Assembly: GCA_963702835.1 (NCBI GenBank)
Contig: OY969762.1
Location: forward strand, 3,119,125-3,183,124
Source of the DNA: JAFGAV01 sp041479055
Lineage (GTDB): Bacteria > Acidobacteriota > Aminicenantia > Aminicenantales > JAFGAV01
Reading direction: 5' to 3'
DNA length: 64,000 bases
Both the position numbers and the translations under genes were made by a program. Shown here one piece after another: positions 31,164 through 39,473 of this stretch. Position 1 is the first letter of the stretch; every line of letters begins with the position of its first letter. Below the pieces are notes generated by a model that saw nothing but the letters and a program-made list of their open reading frames with translations, did not search any database and had not been told where the DNA came from.

Positions 31164-32702
31164 ATGGGAAGTTTTTTGGGAAGAATTGTTCCCGTTGTTT
31201 TTTCCTTATTGCTTCTTAACTTTTTTTCGCCCCCGCTCACCGCCGCGAACTGGATTATCAACAGCCGAGTCGAAGTCACCGCGCCCAGGGATGTCGAGGA
31301 TGTTCTCGTCACGGAGGGCGGCCACTTGATCGTGAGCGGGGTGGAGGAGCCGGGTTTTCGTATCTCGGGGAACCTCCTGGTGGAAAAAACCGGCCAGGCC
31401 GAATTGCGCGACTCCGTAATCAAAGTCATGAGCCGCTTCCACGGACAGTATTTTCTGGCTGCCCTGAATCAGGGCCGCCTCCTCATCGACCGCTGCCAGT
31501 ATGAAGTTCCCTACGGCGTTCAGCACGCCATCGCTTCCTTGGACACGGCTCAAGTCGAAATCAAGGACACTCGGTTCGGCTTCCTCCAGCTCGTCCCTTT
31601 CGGACGGAGCCGCATCACGGCTTCCCGCTTGACCGGCAGTTTCGAGTGCGTGGTCTCCGATTCGGCGCGCCTTGAGCTCTCCGACATCCCGGCCCAGCCC
31701 GGCGCCGGAACAATCTGGGTTTGGCCGACCTTTATGCCCGGAACGACGGCCGTTTACTCGCCCCCCCTGCCCGGCTATGTAAACCATTTTGTTTTTCCGC
31801 CGCCGGATTCATCGGGGATCGAACAGTCTTTCTCGATCGACCGCTGCATGGTGCAGCTGTGGCCCCTTCTGGTCCGGGAGGATACCCGGCTCACCCTGGC
31901 CAACATCGCCCCGGAGAACTGGGTGGTGGTCGGTCTCCATCTCCCTCAATCGGCTACGATCACGGGCTTGACCAACAGGCTTTCTTATGACGACGAGGTT
32001 CTTCCTCTCAGCGACCGCACCCTGCGCCTGGTCAATGCCACTATCGACACCTGGAACCTTTATCCGCAGAAGGAGACCCAGGTTACGGTCCGGAACTGCC
32101 TCATCGGAGAGCTCATCGCCCAGGACTCTTCTCAGGTGGACATGGAAGGAACGATTGTGGACGGGACGGGCGGCTTTTTCGGCGCCAGCCAAAACTCGTT
32201 CCTGACCGCCACCGGCTGCCTCATCGCCTGCGACGTGCAGGCCGTCGGGCAGGCCGGGATGGCCTTCCACCAGAGCCAGCTCCTGCCCTATTATTTTGAT
32301 GAGACGGCCGCTTACACATTCCTCCGCGTTTTTGACACGGCTTCTATCCACCTTGACCAGACGTTTCTCAAGGCGACGCCGGTCCTGGGCGGAAGGGGGG
32401 CCATAGCCTTTACTTATATTTTAAACGCTCCCCAGAGTCCTCCGGCGGGCAGTTCAGTGTCTCTCACCGGCAATGCCGCCCTCTATTCGCTCGACCCGAC
32501 GGTCTCGCTCCTGTCCTGGTCCCTAAGGCTTTTCCGGCGGGGGACCCACTCGTTCACCGTCATTGGCTCGGGAATCGGCAACAGGGAGAATAGTTATTTA
32601 GGAACCTGGCAGAATGCCGCCCCCGACACCCACTACGAGCTGCGCCTAACCCTCCGGGACAGCCTGATGCGAAAGCACGAGGGCCGTATTATTTATTATT
32701 GA
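31164..32702 (+). CDS. Secreted right-handed beta-helix-like protein
   Basis: A 512-residue protein with a signal peptide (SLLLLNFFSPPLTA). The mature part is a run of about 20-residue rungs rich in V, I, T and N ending in D or C, for example GHLIVSGVEEPGFRISGNLL, QAELRDSVIKV and SQVDMEGTIVDGTGG, as in parallel beta-helix or polysaccharide-lyase-like proteins. No catalytic set was identified. It likely acts at the cell surface or in the periplasm. Its 3' end overlaps the amidohydrolase gene on the other strand by 14 nt. Confidence 0.65.
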   Translation: MGSFLGRIVPVVFSLLLLNFFSPPLTAANWIINSRVEVTAPRDVEDVLVTEGGHLIVSGVEEPGFRISGNLLVEKTGQAELRDSVIKVMSRFHGQYFLAALNQGRLLIDRCQYEVPYGVQHAIASLDTAQVEIKDTRFGFLQLVPFGRSRITASRLTGSFECVVSDSARLELSDIPAQPGAGTIWVWPTFMPGTTAVYSPPLPGYVNHFVFPPPDSSGIEQSFSIDRCMVQLWPLLVREDTRLTLANIAPENWVVVGLHLPQSATITGLTNRLSYDDEVLPLSDRTLRLVNATIDTWNLYPQKETQVTVRNCLIGELIAQDSSQVDMEGTIVDGTGGFFGASQNSFLTATGCLIACDVQAVGQAGMAFHQSQLLPYYFDETAAYTFLRVFDTASIHLDQTFLKATPVLGGRGAIAFTYILNAPQSPPAGSSVSLTGNAALYSLDPTVSLLSWSLRLFRRGTHSFTVIGSGIGNRENSYLGTWQNAAPDTHYELRLTLRDSLMRKHEGRIIYY

Positions 32703-34284
32703 CCTTTTTCGCCCTCTCCGCCCGGGCCTCCTCCACCATGGACTTCACCTCTTTCATGAGGGTGGGAACGTGGTAGGGTGTGCCCTCCTTGATCGTCCAC
32801 TCAATGCCCCCGCCGTGCTCGACCTTGATCTTGGGGTCGCCGGGTATGAGGGCGCTGTAGTTGTTCACGGCCTTCCCGTCGTAAGTCAGGACATCGGTTC
32901 CGTAGGGGTTGAGGAGCCGCAAATTCTCCAGCGGGTTGCCGTTGACCACCAGCAGGTCGGCGATGAACCCCTGGCGGACGCGGCCGAGGCGGTCCTCCAT
33001 CCCGATGAGTTTGGCTCCGTTCACCGTGGCCATCTTGATGACTTCCAGGGGATGGAACCCGGCCTCCTCGAGCAGCTCCATTTCGTGAACCTGCCCGAAC
33101 CCGTACACCGAGTAGATGAACCCGGCGTCGTCGCCCACGGTGATGTTGCCGCCCTTCAGGCCGAATTCCTTCAGAGCCTCCATCCAGACCTGGTAATCCT
33201 TTTTCCAGCGGACCTCCTGGGTGTTAGTCCAGCCCAAGAAGTAAGAGCCGTGGTGCTGGAGGTCTGGCCGGAAGTATTCTTCCAGGGTGGGATGGAGGTA
33301 GTCCTTGTACCAGGGCAGGTTCTGAGCCCGGATGAGGTCGCGGCTGGCGACGTAGATGGAGAGGGTCGGGCACCAGGTGACGTTGTTCTTGACCATGAGG
33401 TCCAGGACAGCGGAGAGCTTCAGCCGGTTGAGGTTGGGCTGGATGAACAGCTCGCCGGCCCGGCCGAAGCGATGGATTTCGTTGCTGGCGTTGTGCTCGG
33501 GCGGGAAATTCTGGATGCCCTCCAGGGCCGCGTCGGCCACACCGTAGAAGTGCTCGATGGAGGTCACGCCCAGCTCGGCCCAGTCCTTGGCCGTCGTTTC
33601 ATCGACGGCGATGTGGACGGCCGTCCGGAGGCCCTGCTTCTTTGCCTCGTCCATCAAGGCCTCAGCCAGGTCCCGGTCCATGCCCGACATCTTCAGGCCG
33701 TCGACCCCCAACTGTTTGGCGTAGCGGACGCCCTGGCGGACGAGCTCGGCTGTATGGGATCCCTTGGAGGCCCAGACCCGCTCATAGAGCAGGATGCGCG
33801 GCGCGATCATCGAGTGGTCAGCGCTCCGGGCGCGCCATTCCTTGGCTTTCTCCCAATCAGAGCCGACGTCACGGACTGTGGTGGCCCCGGCCGCCAAGTA
33901 GAGGTTCATCTCATACTGGATCGGCTGGGGGACGCCGGCGCGCTCGTCCTGGAGATGGATATGGGTGTTGATGATGCCCGGCATGACATACTTGCCGGAA
34001 GCATCGATTTCAGTCTCCGCTTCCCAGCCCTTGGGCACCGGGCCCACCTGGGCGATCCGGCCGTTTTCGATGCAGATGTTGACGGGACCGAAGGCCGGCT
34101 CCGCGTTCCCGTAGATGACCATGGCGTTCCTGATGAGGAGACGTTTGTAGTTTCCGGCGTGAGCCGGCGCCTTTGATGATGCGGCCGGCTGTCCGGCTTG
34201 AGCAGCGGCCGGGGCGGCCTTTCCCAGAACGGCGAGAGCGATGGCCAGGACAGCCGATACTCCGATAAGCATTTTTTTCTTCAT
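32689..34284 (-). CDS. Exported amidohydrolase-family enzyme
   Basis: A 531-residue protein with an N-terminal signal (LIGVSAVLAIALAVLGKAA). The metal-dependent TIM-barrel motifs are present: HxH in GIINTHIHLQDER, His in TAVHIAVDETT and SIEHFYGV, and the Asp in VGDDAGFIYS. The lysine in DGLKMSG may be a carboxylated bridging ligand. Relatives are imidazolonepropionase-like amidohydrolases and Xaa-Pro or cyclic-imide hydrolases of Acidobacteria-type genomes; the substrate is unknown. RBS AGGAGGGG precedes the ATG. Confidence 0.83.
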   Translation of the reverse strand: MKKKMLIGVSAVLAIALAVLGKAAPAAAQAGQPAASSKAPAHAGNYKRLLIRNAMVIYGNAEPAFGPVNICIENGRIAQVGPVPKGWEAETEIDASGKYVMPGIINTHIHLQDERAGVPQPIQYEMNLYLAAGATTVRDVGSDWEKAKEWRARSADHSMIAPRILLYERVWASKGSHTAELVRQGVRYAKQLGVDGLKMSGMDRDLAEALMDEAKKQGLRTAVHIAVDETTAKDWAELGVTSIEHFYGVADAALEGIQNFPPEHNASNEIHRFGRAGELFIQPNLNRLKLSAVLDLMVKNNVTWCPTLSIYVASRDLIRAQNLPWYKDYLHPTLEEYFRPDLQHHGSYFLGWTNTQEVRWKKDYQVWMEALKEFGLKGGNITVGDDAGFIYSVYGFGQVHEMELLEEAGFHPLEVIKMATVNGAKLIGMEDRLGRVRQGFIADLLVVNGNPLENLRLLNPYGTDVLTYDGKAVNNYSALIPGDPKIKVEHGGGIEWTIKEGTPYHVPTLMKEVKSMVEEARAERAKKVNNK

Positions 34285-34481
34285 GAACCCCTCCTTACAG
34301 GCAGCCTTTCCCTAATCCTTCTCTATTCCCTAATCCCGGAATTTGTTGTTCATCCGAGTATTTTCGTCGGGTGATTTGAATACCATATCATGGAAAAGAA
34401 AATGCTTGCCATGTTAATTTCCACATTGACAGAAACCAGCCTCAGTGGCTACAGTAGCTGAGGATATGCTGGAGGTTGGCT

Positions 34482-34967
34482 ATGCCCGTGACATATAAAA
34501 ATCCCGGCCCCATCGAGTTCGAGGGTATGGTCCATCGCCAGGAGGGCGGCGGCGCCTTTGTATATTTTCCGCACGATGTCGAGAAACTCTACGGGGTCAA
34601 GGGCCGGGTTCCGGTCAAGGTGACTTTCGACGGCATCCCTTACCGCGGCTCGATGGTCAAGATGGGTTCGGAGCGCCATATGCTCCTGATCCTCAAGGAG
34701 ATCCGCGAGCGTCTCCAATAAGACCGGGGAGACAAGATCCGGGTGACGGTCGACCTCGATGATACGCCCCGGGTCATCGAATTGTCGCGCGATGAGGAGG
34801 CCGCCTACAAACGCGCCGGCGTGCTGGAGCTATATAGGGCGCTTTCCTACAGCCATCAACGCGAGTACGCACTCTGGATCGAAGCGGCCAAACAGGCTGA
34901 GACGCGCCAACGCCGGATCGAAAAGTCCATCGCTGCCCTGCGCGGCCAAAAGCCTATGAAGAGCTAG
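34482..34967 (+). pseudogene. YdeI/DUF1905 protein gene interrupted by an in-frame TAA
   Basis: The ATG at 34482 follows GGAGG by 6 nt. The first 79 codons are a DUF1905 beta-barrel (PVTYKNPGPIEFEGMVHRQE, KGRVPVKVTFDGIPYRGSMV). TAA at 34719-34721 interrupts the reading, and the same frame continues with GDKIRVTVDLDDTPRVI, YRALSYSHQREYALWIEAAK and RQRRIEKSIAALR, the normal second half of one-piece relatives. AAA or AAG to TAA at a usual Lys position explains it. A GTG at 34743 could restart the second half, but the DUF1905 domain would still be separated from the YdeI domain. Confidence 0.75.
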
Positions 34968-35042
34968 TCAACTTTCGAAAGTACTTGCAGATTTTAATTC
35001 ATTGGAAATAGATAAAGCCATTTTTTAGTAAAATTATGAAAA

Positions 35043-35065
35043 AAAGACGAAGAAGAAGCGTCTTT
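35043..35065 (+). terminator. Possible weak terminator hairpin
   Basis: AAAGACG (35043-35049) pairs with CGTCTTT (35059-35065) around a 9-nt loop of AAG repeats. It lies about 75 nt after the YdeI-like gene and before the insertion sequence. The T run after the stem is short, so this is tentative. Confidence 0.3.
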
Positions 35066-35081
35066 ATTGATGAAAGGATTG

Positions 35082-35097
35082 ATTAGAAAAAATTGAA
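35082..35097. repeat. Left copy of 16-bp target-site duplication
   Basis: ATTAGAAAAAATTGAA occurs here and again, identical, at 36483-36498, immediately outside the two ends of the insertion sequence. The match extends 3 nt further (GTG) because the element itself begins with GTG. Confidence 0.85.
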
Positions 35098-36482
35098 GTG
35101 TCTAAGCTTTGTCAAGATGTCCCCTCAACTGCCAAGCCAAAATGTCCCCCGGGATTGGGGGCAGGTGTCGTTTCATAATAGACTTGTAAGACATGGCGCG
35201 CGTGACGATCCTCTCCAGGCTGTCGCGGTCGCCAGCTCCGCAGAGGTTCCCTCAAGGGGGTCGGGGCATGCCGGCCGATACAGGTACCCTCAAGCCATAG
35301 TGTCCAAGCGCCATCGAGGTGTTGGCAGGCCAGAACGGGGCGACGGGCATAGCTGCGGCGGTTCGGTCCCGGGGGAATATCTATGACCAAGCCGCCGAGA
35401 CGGACAGTGTTGTCGTTGGCCACGGTGGCTTCATAGGCGAAGCTGATCTTGATGTGGCGTTGAGCGGCGCTGATCTTGCGGAAGGCGGAGCGTGGAAGCT
35501 CCGGGCTCTTGGCGAAGCGGGCATTGAAGCGCTCGAGGAAAAATTTATCCAGCCATTCGTTCGCCAGGTCGATCTCCGTGATCCCTTCGAGGGCCATCTC
35601 GGCGACCAAGCGATCTTGGAATGTGCCACCTTGCCGTTCGATGCGCCCCTTGGCTTGGGCGGAGAAGGCGGGGATGGTCTCAATGGCCAACTCCTGGAGG
35701 ACGCGGCCGACGTGGGTGGGGAAGCGCACACCGGCCAGCTCTTCTTCATGGCTCCAGTGATCATCGTTGCGGTACAGGGCGCTGTGGCGGTCCTGATAGA
35801 CGGCGGCGGGAACTCCCTGCCGCCGCGCCACCATGTCCAGCAACCGCAGGTAGCCGATGGCATCTTCCTGGGGCCGGAACAAGGCCCCCAGGACGGTTCC
35901 TGTCGCGTCGTCGGTAGCATGGAGGAGGCTGCAGGGAGGCCGCTGGGGACCGAACCAGCGGTGAGGACTGCCGTCCCATTGCATAAGGAGCCCCATCTGG
36001 GGCCGCCGGGGACGGCGGCTTCGGTGCTTGGGCGGTCGGCGCCGGCGCTTGGGGCGGATCCCAGCCTCGCGCAACCAGCGACGCACCGTCTCCCTCCCGA
36101 TCCGCAGGCCCTCCCGCTCCGCCAACATCTCCACGAAGTGGGTGTCGTTGAACTGGGCATAAGAGTCCCGGTGAAGCGCTAGAACCCGCTCGCGGACCTC
36201 CGGACCCAGGGCGTTGTGGACAGGCTGGCCCCGACGTTGATGAGCCAGCCCCCGTGGTCCCTCTCGCCGATATCGGCCCAACAGCCGCTTTGCCTGACGG
36301 TAGCAGACCTTCATCATCGCGGCCGCCGCCCTCAACGTCAGCGTCCCTCTCACGACCTGATCAAGTACCTGCATCCGCTGAACCTCACGCCTGCTCAAGG
36401 TAATAGTCTCCTTCATGCCCTCCTCCTAAGAGGGGACATTTTACCTTGGCCGTTAGAGGGGACATCTTTGCTAGGCTAACAC
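35098..36482 (-). mobile_element. ISNCY/IS1202-like insertion sequence
   Basis: A 1385-bp element with inverted ends: GTGTCTAAGCTTTGTCAAGA at the left and the complement of the right end GTGTTAGCCTAGCAAAGA, both followed by TGTCCCCTC. It carries one transposase gene on the minus strand. The long 16-bp direct repeats flanking it are characteristic of the IS1202 group, in which some branches duplicate about 15-18 bp. All ends and the gene look intact, so the insertion may be recent. Confidence 0.82.
35112..36416 (-). CDS. ISNCY/IS1202-type DDE transposase
   Basis: A 434-residue protein. An N-terminal helix-turn-helix (AAAAMMKVCYRQAKRLLGRY) is followed by an HTH_29/32-like region and a retroviral-integrase-type catalytic core: Asp in GLLMQWDGSPHRWFG, Asp in AAVYQDRHSALY and Glu in AFSAQAKGRIERQGGTFQ. 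The C-terminal beta domain (VRLGGLVIDIPPGP) resembles the Mu-type barrel. Length and motifs are complete. An AGGAGGGC site precedes the ATG at 36416. Confidence 0.85.
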   Translation of the reverse strand: MKETITLSRREVQRMQVLDQVVRGTLTLRAAAAMMKVCYRQAKRLLGRYRREGPRGLAHQRRGQPVHNALGPEVRERVLALHRDSYAQFNDTHFVEMLAEREGLRIGRETVRRWLREAGIRPKRRRRPPKHRSRRPRRPQMGLLMQWDGSPHRWFGPQRPPCSLLHATDDATGTVLGALFRPQEDAIGYLRLLDMVARRQGVPAAVYQDRHSALYRNDDHWSHEEELAGVRFPTHVGRVLQELAIETIPAFSAQAKGRIERQGGTFQDRLVAEMALEGITEIDLANEWLDKFFLERFNARFAKSPELPRSAFRKISAAQRHIKISFAYEATVANDNTVRLGGLVIDIPPGPNRRSYARRPVLACQHLDGAWTLWLEGTCIGRHAPTPLREPLRSWRPRQPGEDRHARHVLQVYYETTPAPNPGGHFGLAVEGTS

Positions 36483-36566
36483 ATTAGAAAAAATTGAAGT
36501 GGCCGACGCTAATGGATATGTGTATAATACTTATTGATATTTGATTTGATGGGTTTTCGAGAAATA

Positions 36567-37299
36567 ATGGAACATAATGTTATTCTCCATGATCTGAATA
36601 AGAAGATAAGTCAGGCGGTTGCTTGCTATTGGCGAACACGGGCTTCTCAACAGCGGAAACAAGAGAAGGGTGGCAGGTCAGATCAGGGATTGCGCAGCGC
36701 TGTAACCGGCGGTGCGCACATGGATGGTTTCATTGATCTCATAACGGTATCTCATCACCCACACTGGAATCTCAAAGCAATATGTTTTTAGGAAGAAAGC
36801 TGTCGAACTTCCAGGCTTCTTCAGGCCTACTAAAGAATGGGACCTCCTTGTCGTCAAAGAACATACCCTAATAGCTGCCATAGAAGCAAAATCACAAGTA
36901 GGTCCCTCTTTTGGCAATAATTTCAACAACCGGACCGAAGAAGCTATGGGAAGCGCCCTCGACTTATGGACGGCTTTCAGAGAACATGGCTTTCTTCAGA
37001 GTCCGCAGCCTTTTCTTGGCTATTTTTTTATGCTTGAAGACTGTGAAGCATCAAACCGGCCAGTCAGTATTTTTGAGCCGCATTTTAAGGTTTTCCCGGA
37101 ATTTGTCGGAACTTCATACATGAGACGCTATGAATTATTTTGTAGGAAGCTTGTCTTAGAACGCCATTATACGGCATCTGCTTTCATAACCTCGAGGAGC
37201 CGAGATGGCCTCCGCGGCCACTTCAATACCCCGGCCGACGACCTGTCGGTTGAACGATTTGCCAAGGCGCTGGTTGGCCATGCACAAATATTTGCATGA
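36567..37299 (+). pseudogene. PaeR7I/XhoI-family restriction endonuclease, frameshifted
   Basis: The first frame (36567-36791) encodes SQAVACYWRTRASQQRKQ and SAVTGGAHMDGFIDLI, the start of PaeR7I-type enzymes. The second frame continues from about 36772 with KKAVELPGFFRPTKEWDLLV, IAAIEAKSQVGPSFGNNFNN and RTEEAMGSALDLWTAFRE, and ends at 37299. Skipping one C in CACCCACAC at about 36767-36773 joins them. The PD-(D/E)XK-type residues (Asp in KEWDLLVV, Glu-x-Lys in AIEAKSQ) lie in the second part. Enzymes of this family cut CTCGAG; this one would be inactive as read. It overlaps the methyltransferase gene by 20 nt. Confidence 0.85.
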
Positions 37300-38212
37300 A
37301 GACATGTTGCAAACTTTTCATAGACTAATCAATGGCGATGCAAGAAACTTATCTTTCTTATCGGATGAATCTGTCCATCTGGTCGTTACTTCTCCGCCTT
37401 ATTGGAATTTAAAACAATATAAAGAGAATCCGGATCAGTTGGGCCATATAGAAGATTATGAAGCTTTCTTGGCTGAGTTAGAAAAAGTGTGGAGGCATGT
37501 CTTTCGTATTCTAGTTCCGGGTGGGCGGTTGGTTTGTGTCGTTGGAGATGTTTGTGTGGCGAGGCGCGATTTCGGACGACATCTTGTTTTTCCGCTTCAT
37601 GCTGATATATGTGTCATTTGCCGGCGAATTGGGTTTGATAATCTGAATCCAATAATCTGGCACAAGATTGCCAATGCATCCTATGAGGTTTCGAACGGGT
37701 CTAAATTTTTAGGAAAACCCTATGAACCCAATGCCATTATCAAAAACGATATGGAATTCATTTTAATGCAGCGGAAACCCGGAGGATATCGAAAACCGTC
37801 AAATTCACAGCGAGAAGCCAGCAAGATATCTAAGGATGAATTCGCTCGCTGGTTTCAGCAAATATGGAATATTCCCGGTGCATCAACCAAACACCATCCG
37901 GCTCCATTCCCAATGGAAGTGGCCATTCGTCTCATCCGTATGTTTTCTTTTATGGGTGATACTGTCATTGATCCGTTTTGCGGATCTGGAACCACAATGG
38001 TTGCGGCAATGAGAACTGGTCGTAATAGTGTAGGTGTTGAGATAGAGCCGGAATATTGTCGGCAGGCAGCTCGATATTTAAAAGCCGAAAGCACAGACCT
38101 TTTTAAAAAAACGAAGTTGGTTTTCGAAAAAGCGACCTCCGCATGCATGCAATCTCTTAGAGAGGATCAAGAACTCTATAATATTAATCCGTCAAAGAAC
38201 AGATTAGTTTAG
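37280..38212 (+). CDS. DNA methyltransferase, SPPY class
   Basis: A 310-residue amino-methyltransferase. The catalytic motif IV is VVTSPPYWNLKQY near the N-terminus, and motif I, DPFCGSGTTMVAAMRTGR, is near the C-terminus, which is the beta-class order (N4-cytosine or N6-adenine). The target-recognition segment lies between. ATG 37280 fits the homology start and lies inside the end of the nuclease gene. It is the protective partner of the PaeR7I-like enzyme; the known PaeR7I partner is a different (gamma) class, so this pairing is uncommon. The gene is AT-richer than the neighbours and looks intact, so it may now act as an orphan methylase. Confidence 0.82.
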   Translation: MHKYLHEDMLQTFHRLINGDARNLSFLSDESVHLVVTSPPYWNLKQYKENPDQLGHIEDYEAFLAELEKVWRHVFRILVPGGRLVCVVGDVCVARRDFGRHLVFPLHADICVICRRIGFDNLNPIIWHKIANASYEVSNGSKFLGKPYEPNAIIKNDMEFILMQRKPGGYRKPSNSQREASKISKDEFARWFQQIWNIPGASTKHHPAPFPMEVAIRLIRMFSFMGDTVIDPFCGSGTTMVAAMRTGRNSVGVEIEPEYCRQAARYLKAESTDLFKKTKLVFEKATSACMQSLREDQELYNINPSKNRLV

Positions 38213-38233
38213 GCCATCCTGACTCTGAGTTGC

Positions 38234-38899
38234 CTATTCTTTATAACCATCCCGTTTCATGAGAATTTTGGCTAACTGCTTTTCGGATAAGAGCGGCTGT
38301 TTCAATTTCCGCAGATATTTATTTATCTTTTCTTTGTCAAATGCTTCGGGATCGAATTTGCTGCCGAGCCAATGCATCATGGAGTCGTATTCCCTATGTT
38401 GAGGATTCTTAATGATCTCAAGAAGGTTCATATAACCGCTATCGCCTCCGCAGTCTTCCGGTGGGCAGGCGCGGCTCCCATCGATGCATTCCGAAATAGA
38501 ATCCTCTGACCCCTTTTGATCGAGGATCTTCTCCACCGTAATCAGGTGGTGCCAGGAATCGCCAAAATCGTATTCATAAATGATTTTAGATTTCTCGCGT
38601 GGTGCGGTCTCCATTAAAATTGCTTTTCCTTCGTCAAGAACCGGGGGACCGTTATAATCCTCATTTAGATTGAAATCTGGGTCAGAATAGACCTGATTCT
38701 TGATGGTAAACTGATGAAGATGGCTATTCGTCCAACCCATGGCGATTTGGATGATGGAATGCAGCATCCCAAGATTTGCATCACTGCGCACCATCAATCT
38801 GCGCCAGATAGGAGGAGCGATATAGCTAAGCGCTATTTTCAATTGGTACATTTTAAGTTCGCGTTCTTGGCCGGCCTTGAGTTTCCGTTTATCACCCAT
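38234..38899 (-). CDS. pRiA4b ORF-3-like protein
   Basis: A 221-residue protein with the family pattern YQLKIALSYIAPPIWRRLMV at the front, LHSIIQIAMGWTNSHLHQF, then IYEYDFGDSWHHLITVEKI and RACPPEDCGGDSGYMNLLEI. The family is common on plasmids and next to mobile elements; its biochemical role is unknown. It converges with the methyltransferase gene. GGAGG lies about 7 nt before its start. Confidence 0.78.
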   Translation of the reverse strand: MGDKRKLKAGQERELKMYQLKIALSYIAPPIWRRLMVRSDANLGMLHSIIQIAMGWTNSHLHQFTIKNQVYSDPDFNLNEDYNGPPVLDEGKAILMETAPREKSKIIYEYDFGDSWHHLITVEKILDQKGSEDSISECIDGSRACPPEDCGGDSGYMNLLEIIKNPQHREYDSMMHWLGSKFDPEAFDKEKINKYLRKLKQPLLSEKQLAKILMKRDGYKE

Positions 38900-38933
38900 A
38901 GATAGGCCTCCTTATGCTTTATAGTTTCAATGT

Positions 38934-39308
38934 TCAACTTGCGGCTATTGCTCGGTAGATGCCAGGCTTAGAGTAAAAAGCCTCCCCTAGAAGCTCGAAA
39001 ATCCCGCCGATTGTGGTGAAATTGCATGTACCGTCTGCCTCGAGTTTCGGGAAATTATTTCGAAACCAATCGCGTGTTATTTTGCCTGTCTGCTGAAGTA
39101 CCTCGTAAGCTCTGATAAATACTGACACTGGAATTCGTTTCTCTGATGATTTTTTTGTCCCTGGTCTAGCTGGCAGCTTGTAAACGAGTGCCTCCTCGCC
39201 CCGGCTTGATCCCCAGCGGACCACCTCATAGCTTTCATTTGATTGGGGTTTTGGGATTCTGGTTCCCGGACGTGCAACTGCTTTGACCCGACTAATAATA
39301 GTGAGCAT
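38934..39308 (-). CDS. Hypothetical protein next to the restriction locus
   Basis: A 124-residue soluble protein; EVVRWGSSRGEEALVYKLPA, RIPVSVFIRAYEVLQQTGKI and TRDWFRNNFPKLEADGTCNF suggest an alpha-beta fold with a winged-helix-like C-terminal half. I do not recognise it. It lies 34 nt upstream of the pRiA4b-like gene on the same strand, so the two are probably co-transcribed. The 165 nt between it and the M28 gene contain a GTTATTGAAATA direct repeat (39364 and 39402) and nothing else recognised. Confidence 0.5.
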   Translation of the reverse strand: MLTIISRVKAVARPGTRIPKPQSNESYEVVRWGSSRGEEALVYKLPARPGTKKSSEKRIPVSVFIRAYEVLQQTGKITRDWFRNNFPKLEADGTCNFTTIGGIFELLGEAFYSKPGIYRAIAAS

Positions 39309-39473
39309 TTGGTTTCCCTTATGCTAAATGTTTATATGAATTATAACATCTTTTAAAGTCGAGGTTATTGAAATACCTAAGTTTTTTGATTACAGTGTAG
39401 CGTTATTGAAATAGCTCCGCTAGCTAGATCGACTAATGAAGGGGTCTCTAAGGCAGACTATAAGGAAAGACCG

